Origin: Oxyruncus cristatus
Taxonomy: Eukaryota > Chordata > Aves > Passeriformes > Cotingidae
Direction of reading: 5' to 3'
NCBI GenBank assembly: GCA_013399855.1
Contig: VXAY01004719.1
Location: 2,415,000 to 2,478,999 of the forward strand
DNA: 64,000 bases
Below the pieces are notes generated by a model. It worked only from the letters and a program-made list of their open reading frames with translations. It ran no database searches and was not told the DNA's origin. How positions within the stretch are numbered: the stretch's first letter is position 1; every line of letters starts with the position of its first letter. This document shows positions 15,197-26,145 of the stretch, in pieces. The translations under genes were made by a program, and so were the position numbers.

Positions 15197-18100
15197 GGGG
15201 GCAGTTTTACTTCCAGAATGAAATAAAAATGTAGTTTTATAGATATATTTAGACCACATAATCTTGTGAATTAGCATAACAGCTTTACATCTGTACACTT
15301 TTGAGTTCTCTGTCATTATCGTTTTTATGCTGTCAACATGCCATTACTTTAAAATAACCACCAGCACCCAAAAATAACTAGTTTTGAATGGGTAATGCTG
15401 TATTTAACACTCATTCATCAATTAATACTCTGGGTTTAGCGCATGAGTTTACAACTTCTCAAGCCTCAAATTTTAATCTCTACAAGTACTTTGGGTGCTG
15501 AAATTTTTCTTTATCTAAAATGAACTATGGCAGAAAAAAACAACCCCCATTCTACCAGGCTAACACTCTAATGTCTAGGCTGCAGAAAATCCCAAATAGA
15601 TGGTTTCATGAGTTACTGAGTCATTTACTGCCAGGGCAAGTGAAATGATTACATTTGTTTTAAGACACAACAAAAGCACATGACACCCTGTGTTATACAT
15701 CCGGATACTACTGTCATGGACAGGGAAGCAATTCTGAGTATGGCTGCCAAAATCCTTTTTTTTTTTCAGCCTGAACTCTCAACTTGGAACATAGCTTCTT
15801 CCTTTTCTGCATTGATACAGCACTCCCAAAGGCAGATGCAGCAACTTGTTATGCCCAGATCTGATTCAAGGTCCTCTCCAAGTCAACAGCAAAAATTCCT
15901 TTGTTTTCAATGGGAGGAGGGTTAGGTTCCCAAAGGACTCACAGTTCAGCTTCCCTTTTAAGTATCTTTTTATCCCAGCACATACACAGCTATTCACAGC
16001 ATTCTATCTCCTATTCCTGCATCCCTATTCTCAGCTCAACTGTATGAATAGAAAAATCTCCATTTCTGCAAACTCCATTTAGATGCCAAATTGGGAGCAC
16101 TCCAGAAATGTTAACTCAGACACACATGAAGAATTAACCATCCGTGTTACCCCATCTGTTGCCTACTGTACTTCAGACCAGCCCAGAACAGCTTGCCACA
16201 TCTCTTCTTGCAACCTAAACTCAGAATGACTTTTTTTTTTTTTTGTTACAAGAAACAATGCAAGAGACTTAAAATAATATGGTTTTCTGTACTTTGGGTT
16301 AGGGACAACTGTTTCATGTTGCAAACAAATTTTCTTTGGCAACTTACTGCTTTGCAAATTGCATTTGTTAAATTGTTTGTAGTCTGCAAGAACCAAATAA
16401 AAAGGAAGTTTTGTACACTAGACAAATAAAGAAATGCAAAAATAATTGCATTTCAAAAGAACTCTTCTTTTTTAACTCTTTCTTTAATAGATGGAGACAA
16501 TAGATCTACCACACTGCATACTGAATAGCAAGTTTACATGTATAAACTCTTGAGAAGTAAAGTAATATCTGTCTTCTCAATATGTTTCCCAAACTCCCCT
16601 CTAAACAATACCCACCCAAGGTGAAAATGTCCATCATAAATAATTAGGAGACACAATTACCCCCATGTCGTTATTTCATTAACATTTTTGTCAGTGATAC
16701 CATGTAGGACTGTGGCATCTTGGCTTTCACTTATGTTGTAGATAATAAAATGCTGATATATTTTTGGGAAAGTTATTCTCAATAGAATCAGACCTGATCC
16801 AAGTACACATAACAATGTCAAAAGTTGTTCTTCTATGGCATTTGGTCTGAAAGAACAAAAATTTCAAAGACGGACTGTGGAAATAGTTTCTATGTTTTGC
16901 ATCTGTTTTTCTTAGCTTGTTTTTACCACAATATTTCTAAAAATAAAACCTTACACCTCTGACAAGTGCTCACATGCGCGACTGCATTTGACTAAATCTA
17001 GAGGCTTCAGTGACTCTTTGCTAACGTCACTTCACAAAAGAGGAACCTGAAAGATAAAGGGGATAGAAACACAATTTGTAGGATGCCCAATCTTATGTCA
17101 ATGCTGAAAGTAAATTAATAACTACAGATTTCTCATGGAGTATAAGCAGTACTGAAAAATTATAAATTTTACAAAACTGTATAAGAAGCCCATGAAAACC
17201 AGTGTGGTAAAGGCATGAATTGTGATTCAGGAATATGAACTCAATTCCCACCCAGCTATAGCATTTCTGATTATTTCATTACATACCTTTTCACTTCTCT
17301 TTTATATCCTCATTTCTGAGTTGAAAATAGCAAAACTACTTTTTCATGCATAGAACAGGGAAAAGATAAATTTAGTTATTTTGATGATTCATTCGCATAC
17401 AGAGGCCATGGGAGACATTCTAATATCTGGAATGTTAGACAGGCAGATGTTATTTGCAGAAATTTCAAACAATCTGTATGCAATATAAATATATACTGCA
17501 GTCTATTGAACAATCGGAAGGGAACTGTCTGTTCTTTTAAAGAGCATTCATATTAGATGAAAAGTGAAAAAACAGTATGGCATGACGAATTTAATGCAGT
17601 GTTAAATAGTATATTGTCCTATTTAATGTTTTTAATATATATCTTCCTAAATAATTTAAGAGAGTGGGTTTATACTTATATTTCATGGAAATCAGTTCAA
17701 TGCCTACACATATGACAACAGCTTCTTAATTTAGTTCACTAGCCTACCAATGTGGGAGCATTGCTTACCTTTACGCAAGGGAGAAAGTATACCTGTAATC
17801 AGAGACTTTCTAGAGTAGAATACACAGTTCATTTCTAAATATACAACATTTCTGTCTGTGTTTAAAAAACTTTACACAACACAGACAATTTTCATCTGAA
17901 CTGTTTAGATGAAGAGCACAATTTTAGCTGCAGGACCCTCACAAAAAATGTTTTGAGACTGCATAGATTTATACCTGCAAAGCTGTTCAAGTCTAATCAG
18001 AAATTAAAAATTACAACAAGGCCAGATAATATAATGGAATGAAGCTCAGATAGACAGAATCCTAAAACAGAGTTTTAATACAAAGCAAAACATCAAATCA

Positions 18101-18560
18101 AGTACCTGACTTAGTAGTACTCCCAGTAGTACTTTCAGTTTAAAGCGTTATCTACACATCAAAAGTGCAATCACTCAAGTTAACCCACAACACAGTCATT
18201 TGAATTTTTTTTTACTAAAAAGTATTTGACTTTTTACATGCTGTTGTGATTTTCAAAGTGTATTTTGACACTGGAGCACTTTCACCAACACCTTCAGCAA
18301 AGAAAATATTTATGTCTAACTGTCCTAAAGTAATGGTTGGTTTTATGTCAAGTCCTCCATTTATTAGTCTTCATGCTTTTCTGACTAGCTGGACATCCCA
18401 GCTTTTTATCTGAATATTATAAAAGCTAGAGAATTTATGCATTGTATGAGGTCATCACAGACCCAACATTAGCTTGAACTATTTAAGTGCAAGCAAAGAG
18501 TAGGTAACTATTTATGATGTAGAATTCAGATGCAGTGTTATATCCTTTATTATTTGAGTA

Positions 18561-19755
18561 TCAACATGGCCTCTTGACCACCATGCCATTGGAAAGAAGT
18601 GTCTGAAGTCCATCTGTACTCTGTCCCACTTTGATGATAAACTCACAGATCATTGTGTAGGATACAGTACTCACATGCAGCTCCATGTCAGTGGTTTTCA
18701 ACCTTTCTTTTACCTGAAGGCCCCCCAAACAAACCTCTGAATAGTGGTTTACATTCTTTGATAATAGGCTTGCCCATGTCGAGAGCTTTTTGGAAGCTTG
18801 TGTCCCTAGACACAATCTAAAAAACACTTGGTTTTTGAGAAATGTACCCAACAAGCTAGAAGACAACATTCCAGTTTCCAATATATCTCTTCGGGGCTGC
18901 AGTATCTATGAGACTATTTACCGTAAAAACATCTCGCTGTGCAACCAGTGCATTTTCTGGGAAATTCCACATCAGTAACAACAACAGCAATAAAATTATT
19001 GGATCTTATCACCAAGAAAAGAGACATAAATCCATGAAAGTCATGAACCTGAATGCAAATGCTGAAAGATACAATGCGATATCAATGGATGAGCCTATGA
19101 GGCAAGCCATTCACAAAGTTCACACATCTGGCCAAGCATGCTTCTTTAAGGGCCACCAGACTAATGCAGTAGCATCCAGACTCCATTTTTTTCACAAAAC
19201 CACCTCCAAGTAACAACGTCAGACACTTTTATGAGAGCCAGCATTTCTGTTGTTGTAAGATAGGTAGAATTAAGTTTCCAACTCTTTTTGTTTTCCCTGC
19301 ACTGCTGGCACTTCCTTAATATTGGGGAAAGTCATCTATGAAGAATCGAATATGTTCAAAGAATTCTTGGAATCTCCAGGGAAGGAGAACTTTGAAGGGA
19401 TGTGTTCCCAAAGGAGAGACTAGAGAACAGATAAGGAGAGACAGAAGAACTGATGATTCTCACAAACATGATTTTTGGAAACGGAGGAGCTTGGCCTGAT
19501 GATAATATGGCTAATAATTGTCACATACTTTACATGTACTCTTGCCATCTTCAATCTTCCAACGCTTCCGAGGTATGTCACTTCTTGCTCTCCAAACAAG
19601 TCCTCTTCTACAGCTGTGGACAGTAAGAAATTCCCCTTTCCTCCCTTGATCCATTCCTGCAACCCTGTAATGCTTTTTTCCTCTCATAGAAGACTCTGCC
19701 ATCATGAATCTCAACAAGCACTAAATTAGTACATTGAATGTACGTACTGGGTCTC
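18561..19755 (-). other. Intron segment with a possible hAT-like fragment, otherwise unrecognised
   Basis: The segment has slightly more balanced composition than its surroundings. A minus-strand open frame of 106 codons (18561-18881) and a plus-strand frame of 101 codons (18908-19213) are present, but neither resembles a known protein and both look accidental. A motif resembling a hAT-superfamily terminal repeat sits at 18689-18703. Confidence 0.4.
18689..18703 (+). mobile_element. hAT/Charlie-like terminal inverted repeat motif (possible old DNA transposon end)
   Basis: The 15-mer CAGTGGTTTTCAACC closely resembles the CAGTGGTTCTCAACC termini of hAT-Charlie elements known in amniotes, and is followed by a pyrimidine stretch and a GGCCCC-like sequence as in those families. 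No matching inverted end was found to the right by eye, so only one end can be claimed and the call is weak. Confidence 0.3.
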
Positions 19756-20395
19756 TGTGACAAGGTTTTGGTAGTGGGGGGGCTACAGGGGTGGTCTCTA
19801 TGAGAAGCTTCCCCTTGTTTAAGAGGGCCAATGCCAGCTGTGTCCAAAACATACCTGCCACTGGCCAAGGCTGGGCCCATCAGCTGTGGTGGTAGCACCT
19901 TAGGCATAACGAATTTAAGAAGGGGGGGGGGGAAAGAATGGGGCAAAACAGCATCCAGAAGAGATGAGTGAGAATATGTGGGATAAAAGTCCTGCAGACA
20001 CACCCAGGTCAGTGAAGAGGGAGAGGGAGGAGGTGATCCAGGTGCTGGAACAGAGATTCCCCTGCAGCCCATGGTACAGACCATGTGAGGCAGCTGTGCC
20101 CTGCAGCCACGGAGGTCCATGGTGGAGCAGAGATCCACATGCAGCCCTTGGAGGACCCTACGTCAAAGCATGTGGATACCTGAAGGAGGCTACAATCCAG
20201 TGGGAAGCCCACACTGGAGAAGGCTCCCAGCAGGGGACCTATGGCCCCGTGGAAAGAGGAGTCCATGCTGGAGCAGGTCTGCTGGCAGAACTTATAACCA
20301 CATGGGAGAGCTATGCTGGAGTAGTCTGAGTAGTCTTTCCTGAAGAACCATTTCCTGCAAGGGGAACCTAAACTGGAGCAGTTCTGAAGAACTGT
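19756..20395 (+). mobile_element. Avian LTR-like interspersed repeat, probably truncated
   Basis: The segment begins with TGTGACAAGGTTTTGGTAG followed by a G run and CTACAGGGGTGG. From memory this opening, and the later stretch of degenerate units built on 'CCTGCAGCCC ... GGAGGTCC ... GCTGGAGCAG', belong to an abundant avian LTR-type repeat. Composition is GC-richer than the intron on either side. The internal units are imperfect tandem copies of roughly 45-60 bp (about 20050-20390). The right end runs out near CTGAAGAACTG without a clear terminal CA or a visible target duplication, so the copy is probably truncated. The 176-codon minus-strand frame at 19608-20138 and several plus-strand frames lie across this repeat and are not genes. 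The family name cannot be given with confidence. Confidence 0.55.
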
Positions 20396-21717
20396 GTAAA
20401 TCTCACATAAAGCTTTCTAACATTGCACAATGCACACACCAGCATAGGCAGTGTTGCCAATAAGACTTCACACACAAGCAAAGCAAGATGTTTCTTGGCA
20501 TGTTATCCTCAGAAAGAGTCCCTTCGGCTGCTCAAAACATTAATTAAGCAGCTCATCATGCTACCCATTTCTCCCAGTATCCACAGGCTTGGACTCCTTG
20601 CTCTCAGAAAAATCTTACTGAAACAGAACCAAAAAACCAGAAAGCATACAGGGAAAGGCAGATATTAGTGTGCCCATCAAATACCTTAGTTTGCCTTTCC
20701 ATTTTGCAAATGCACATTCCGCTCTAATTCCACAACTAAACTGCAGCACCTTTCTCCCACCCATGTGTCCTCCCAAAAAGGCTACAGAAGCATAATTTTG
20801 TCACCACAAAGGAAATATAAACCATGCAAAAATTTCACCCTGAGATTCTTTCCCAGGAAAAGACATGCTGATGGTGCCAATAGAACTGGAAAGCTCAGCT
20901 TTAATATCCAAACAGTAAAACTTTCTGTATAGTACTCCAGCTAGTGAAAAGGAAAGAATAGTATCCTTTGATGACAACCCAGACTTCCTCAATACTGTAG
21001 CTCTGAACTTCCACCTACCAACATTAACCTGGTCAGCTATCAATCAGAAACACACGGAAAGTAAATTAGACATGTCAAGGTGAAAGGTTTTATGCTCCTT
21101 GTCTGCCTCAAAGATAGCCTGTTTCCATATTTTCAAGGCATGTTCAGATTTCTGGGAAAGTGTTGCTTGTATCTGTGAAAATCATCTCACATTTTCAGGA
21201 CTACCCACTCACTAATAGTAGAAGAACTCCAAAGCAGCATCTACTGATGAACTGCATGTTTTCTGCCAGTACCCTGCCAGAGTGGCTCTGGTTCTCAGTG
21301 CACAAGTTCAATTAGGACTCACAGCAGCCTGGTTAAAATCAACACTGAGGAGATTAACTTCTGGCAATTTTTTAGCCCTGATGGCTTTTTACCCACTCTA
21401 GGTTCTTCTTCTACCAGCCAACATATGCTAAATCACATACATTCTGTTCAAATTGGTATTTTTATCATGATAAAATATAGTGAAATTAACCAAATTTAAA
21501 CCTAACTGAGCACAGGATTGGTTCAACTTCAACTATATTGTTTTGAACGGTTGTTTTATGTTAATCTGTACAAGTTGTCGACAAGTCCAGACATTGGGAC
21601 TTCAGACTTCTGTGGTTTTGTTTTCTTTAGTTTGGTTGGTTTTGGTTTTATTTGAGCACAAAAGCAAAACCTATTGGGGGTCAGATTTGGTTTTAATGAA
21701 GTTGTATTTGAAAAAAA
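20396..21717 (-). other. Intron segment, nothing recognised
   Basis: AT-rich sequence with short chance open frames only. A T- and G-rich stretch (about 21609-21650, TTTTGTTTT and GGTTGGTTTTGG type) leads up to the CR1 tail that follows. Confidence 0.55.
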
Positions 21718-21985
21718 TTATGGGACAGGGGATAATGGTTTTAAACTACATGAGGGTAGATTTGGATTAGAAATAAGGAAGAAATTTTTTACAATGAGGG
21801 TGATGAGACACTGCCACAGGTTGCCCAGAGAGGCTGTGGATGCCCCATCCCTTGAAGTGCTCAAGGTCAGGGTGGATGGGGCCTTGAGCAAACTGGTCTA
21901 GTGAGATGTCTCTGTTCATTGCAGAGGGGTTGGACTAGATAATCTTTAACTCAAACCAAACCACTATAAGGCTCTACAATTCTCC
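21718..21985 (+). mobile_element. CR1 LINE, 3' end fragment
   Basis: A 5'-truncated CR1 non-LTR retrotransposon. Conceptual translation of the plus strand gives the conserved end of CR1 ORF2 (GRFGLEIRKKFFT, then RLPREAVDAPSLEV and GALSKLV), followed by the 3' UTR block GGGGTTGGACTAGATAATC. The terminal 8-bp ATTCTATG repeat is decayed to CTACAATTCT. It lies opposite to the direction of DGKH transcription. Confidence 0.88.
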
Positions 21986-24900
21986 TAAAACTGATTCAAG
22001 ACCTACTTAACTCCTCCATGACACATAGCCATGGAAGGTACAGTCTACACACACAGAGATGAAGAGATCGATCACAGTGAGAAAGGAAAAGGTAAAATCA
22101 GGCCATGGAGTATTTCAGACCTGAGAACTCATTCTAAAGGTCCTCAGGCAAATTTTTGTCAGATGATGCTAAATTCACTGGTTGTTTCAAAGACCAAGGA
22201 AAAAAAGGATAAGTCCATAATTGATGTTTTCTCTTAAAAGCCTTGACAAAAGTTCTTCAAAATACAGTAGAAAGTTGAACTATTTTGCAACAAAATAGAT
22301 AGATCCCATAGAATGAAACATTAATGCAAATAACATACAAAAATGTTTACCATTGGCTGACCAATCTGTACACAGTCATATAAAAATCAATTACTCAAGA
22401 AGGAGTGACAAAACTTCTTCCCATACTACATTTTTATCAAAACGCGAGGCTTATTTGTATTTGGACGATGAAGTGTGGACTGGACATCATCACCCTTCCT
22501 ACGTACTCCAGACTGTCACATGAAATGCTTCAAGGATTGGACACCCACCCAGTTAGTGCTGAACACAAAACAGGATGGGGCTGTGTGGTGAAGTTTTCAC
22601 ACTGTAGACCAGGCATAGTCATCCCAGGTCTAGGAAACAGGCATAACATACCCTTACAGAACAATTCATGTAGCACCCAGCTAGACAGGGATCAGCTCTA
22701 TCTTGTACCTTCTGGCCACCACTCTTAGTATGGGAAGGGCTTTTACATTCTTTCAGGGATCCGCTCCCATTGCACGAGTAGTTTTGATACAAAGGCACTT
22801 GCACAAGATCGGGTACACAAAACCTCCACAAATTCTGGATGCCTATAGAGACCCATAACAGTGACTGAACCCTCAGAAGAAATCAAGTCCCTACGAAGTG
22901 CAGCAAATATATATATACTTCATATATGTCATTTGTCACAACTTGAGAATCCCTGAACTACCAGCATCTACCAGCAGCCCTGATATACAAAACCTTCATC
23001 CCCAAAACTGCACCAAGTAAGGCAGCTATGACAACGTGAGGCTTACACTTTACTACCGACAACCTCTTGCTATGCAAGAGCAGACAACTGAAAAGGCCTA
23101 TTGAGAATCTACACCCTGATGCAATCAAGAAAATCATGTTCAAGTGTCATAATTTCAGTGTTCAGCACTGTCAAGGTGAAATCAATTAAAAGACAGACAT
23201 TCTATATACACACTATGGGCTTGAAGAACTTTGTTTCAGACTCAATTAAGCTACTGGTATCTCCATTTTCAAATATTTGTCTGACACTGCCCTTTATTCA
23301 TATAATTCTGAGGAAAAAAATCTCTTTTAGTTAATATTTATCCTGGCTAAAAATAAATGAGCACTTAATTCATAGCTGTTTCAAGCTCTAATTAAAACCA
23401 GTTCTACAGCCAGACATAGAGACTATGCTAAGAAGAAACAGCCTCAAGTAACACAATGTTCATTGTTAAAGAAAGTGGTTCATAAGCAATTATATCTTGT
23501 CAGCTTTAACAGTTAATCTAACCTCTTCAATGACACCCAGTTATTTTCACACTCAACATCCTGCCACAAACCAGTAATTACGGCCTGTACTTGCTATCTC
23601 TGCTGACACTGATTTGCAGACTACAGACATAGGCAAATGAGCTTATAACCTTAACATAACCAAAGGACACTAAAGAGGTTATTTTTTGGAACATGACATT
23701 TATTTCTGAAATCGTTTGGCCATTAAACAACAATCGTTTCATCATTTAATCTAATTCTAATCAAGACACTGCTTCAAATGGAAAGCTTTTCCACTGTTTC
23801 TTTTTTTTCCCAATATGCAGCAAGTCATTAAAACAAAATTATTACCTTATTAAAAAAAATTGCAATGAATGAAGAAAAACCCCGTAGATCTTATTTTGCT
23901 CCAGGAAATTTAAGATTTCTCTTGCTGGAGAAGGGGGAGCAGGGAAAATTAAAGCTGGCAAGCAGTGGCTGCACAAGGATAGATTTCAAACCCCTTCACC
24001 CACCTTTCCAAAAACAAGTGGCAAAAGTCATCAGTTCTTACGTTTGGCTGCAGTCTGACACAATCTATGCCAGAACATCAGCAATAACCTTTGAGAGTTC
24101 AGAGAAATACACCTCTGAACACCAAGGAGAAAAACATTGTCCTCGTCACTAAAAAGAGGTTAAAGGAATGGGCCAAAGAATAACGGTCAAATTATATTTC
24201 CTAGGAAAATACAGAAAAACACAATAGAGTAATAAACCTGCAGGTGAAGAAAAGCAACGTGCTTTAAAACTTTCTGACAATTCCTTGTGACATTCTCATC
24301 ACAAGACATGAAGTTAGTCTTGCATGGTTGTAAAAGTGGCTGGGACACTTTACTTGGGGAAGATACAAATGGAAATGTGACATTAAAAAAAGTAATATGG
24401 ATTACTTACAAACTCTAAGAATTTGAAGGTCATAACTGAAAAATATGTTCTCATATTAGCCAGTATGAGCAGGTTTTTCAATTAAATATTGAAATGTCAA
24501 TAGTAAGTATCAGCAAAGTACACTATAGGGTGTATCATTCTACAGATTTGCCTGAGAACACGGTATAAGCTGTGCCTGCAGAGATTGCAAAAGAATTAAA
24601 GGATGCCAAGTTCCCAAAGAAGGAACTGAAGAGCTGGCATGATCCTATTCACCTACTGTGTACAGCTGATTGTTAAGAGACAGAGACTTATTGCACTACA
24701 TCAACAAAATGTAGTACATCACCTGCAATGTAAACTGTTTTTCTTGGGGTCCTCTCCTATTTACAGATGATAATCCAAGCCACAATACAGCAGATTTTAA
24801 AATGAATGATACTTTAAGTAGTTACTCAAGAGTTAGAAATAGTGCTACTTTGCATATAATGTCTGATCCTGCAATTTTGCCAAAGGAGGGTTTAGGCTAT

Positions 24901-25746
24901 TGACTGAAGTTTCATATATATGTATATCCGATTAAACACATGTAACTGATATCTAAAGAAATCTCAAGCCTACACCCTGGATCAAGCTACATACCACAAG
25001 AATTTTGGGTTTTCGTGAAGCAGATCTTGCTGATTTCTTCGATCATAACACCAAGTAATTTTCTTCTAAAAGAGCTGTTGCAGTTACTTAAATTTTGCTG
25101 ATTCGGCCTTTTGCCCAAGGGGGTCAAATGTTTAAGAAAAGGAGGAAAATGTACAATATTACTAAACAAAAGTAAGCTCTAGGACATCACCTAGCCCAAA
25201 ACAGATTTCATTAATACACTTTTCTTTTTTCCTGTGGCTCGGTGATGTTATCAGAAGTCCAGTTCCAAAGGACCAGCTCCCCTGGTTACCAAACTGCAAG
25301 ATTTATAATTTTTCTATTCCATCTTTCATTTTCCTTTCCCACATCCACAGCCTGTAGTGTGTCAACTGCCCTTCAGTGCCCAAACTTCCACTGAAAGGAA
25401 GTTCTAATTCAGCCAAGAGAACCGAAGGAATTTCAACACTGGACAGATGAAAAATCATTACATGAAAACAGTTGAAGAGGAAGATATTAATTGCTCTTTC
25501 ACTTTCCTTTCATGAAGAAGTCTTCCAATGTTCAATTAAGGTGCCAGCCATAGGCAAAGGCATATCTGAAGAATCAAATTCTATTTTCAATCAGATTAAA
25601 ATTTATTTATCATCTCAATAAAATTAAAAAATAATTTTTTTTTTAAAATTCACCAAGGAAATAAAGAGACATAAAGATAATATTCTCCCCCTTCTGCTTC
25701 TTCACGCTTTTGGATCATTCTTGCTATATAATAAGTTACCAAAGTC
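21986..25746 (-). other. Intron segment, nothing recognised
   Basis: AT-rich non-coding sequence. A few stretches such as 22440-22760 are closer to balanced composition, and a 107-codon plus-strand frame lies there (22405-22728), but it has no recognisable domain. No exon could be supported. Confidence 0.5.
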
Positions 25747-26145
25747 TGAGAGGTTTGCCAGGTTATGGGCAAGGGATAAATCCGAGACCAGTGGGTTCTT
25801 GCTCCCCAAGTTGCAGTTTGCCACGGCGATGCCCCAAAGGAATGAGACACAGACGCAGAATGCACTTCGAGGGTCAAAGCTGATCTGCTTTATTACAAAC
25901 ATGGTGGGTTTATATATAGGGCGGGAAAGGAAAGGTTGTGGAAAGGGGATACCTGGATTGGAGATTGGTAGGGTAACATGATTGACAGGGAGAGGGGATA
26001 TGGATGGGGGCGTTACCTACAGTTAGGTAAGCCCTTGTTACAATGCAGTTAGTCTTTCAGGAGGAAGACTCAGGCATTTATGTCTTTACTGATTTCTTCT
26101 TTCCACGCTCTGAAGTCCTTTTCAGTCCTCAGCCTATCCCCAACA
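25747..26145 (-). mobile_element. Retroviral-type LTR in reverse orientation
   Basis: Read on the minus strand, the segment starts TGTTGGGGATAGG and ends CAAACCTCTCA, giving the TG...CA boundaries of an LTR about 399 bp long. In order it shows a TATA box (CCTATATATAAA, plus coordinates 25909-25920), a poly(A) signal AATAAA only ~15 bp further on (25889-25894), and then a U5-like stretch with GTGTCTCATTCC. The very short distance from TATA box to AATAAA is the layout of avian alpha-type retroviral LTRs, where the poly(A) signal lies in U3 and R is short. Just past the 3' CA the sequence reads GACTTTGGTAAC, where a primer-binding site starting TGG could be expected, but it is too degenerate to assign. 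No target duplication is visible. It is in the same sense as DGKH, so its poly(A) signal could act on the host transcript. The family is not identified. Confidence 0.6.

Larger units (their letters stand above)
1..18560 (-). other. Intron 1 interior, AT-rich, no recognised gene or mobile element
   Basis: I see no exon, RNA gene or recognisable interspersed repeat here. All open frames are short (up to ~100 codons), AT-driven, and start and stop at random. The DGKH PH-domain exon (motifs such as FQRWKKRYFKLRG) was looked for by eye on the minus strand and not found. Small features are an AT-rich palindrome at 531-550, a hairpin at 9409-9434, and A or T runs at 6647-6663, 8975-8990 and 15177-15196. 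The sequence is assigned to the intron only because the one recognised exon points this way; the far side of the intron is not visible. Confidence 0.6.

Noticed and set aside
19608..20138. 176-codon minus-strand open frame
   Set aside because: Lies across and beside the LTR-like repeat, antisense to it, with no recognisable protein motif.
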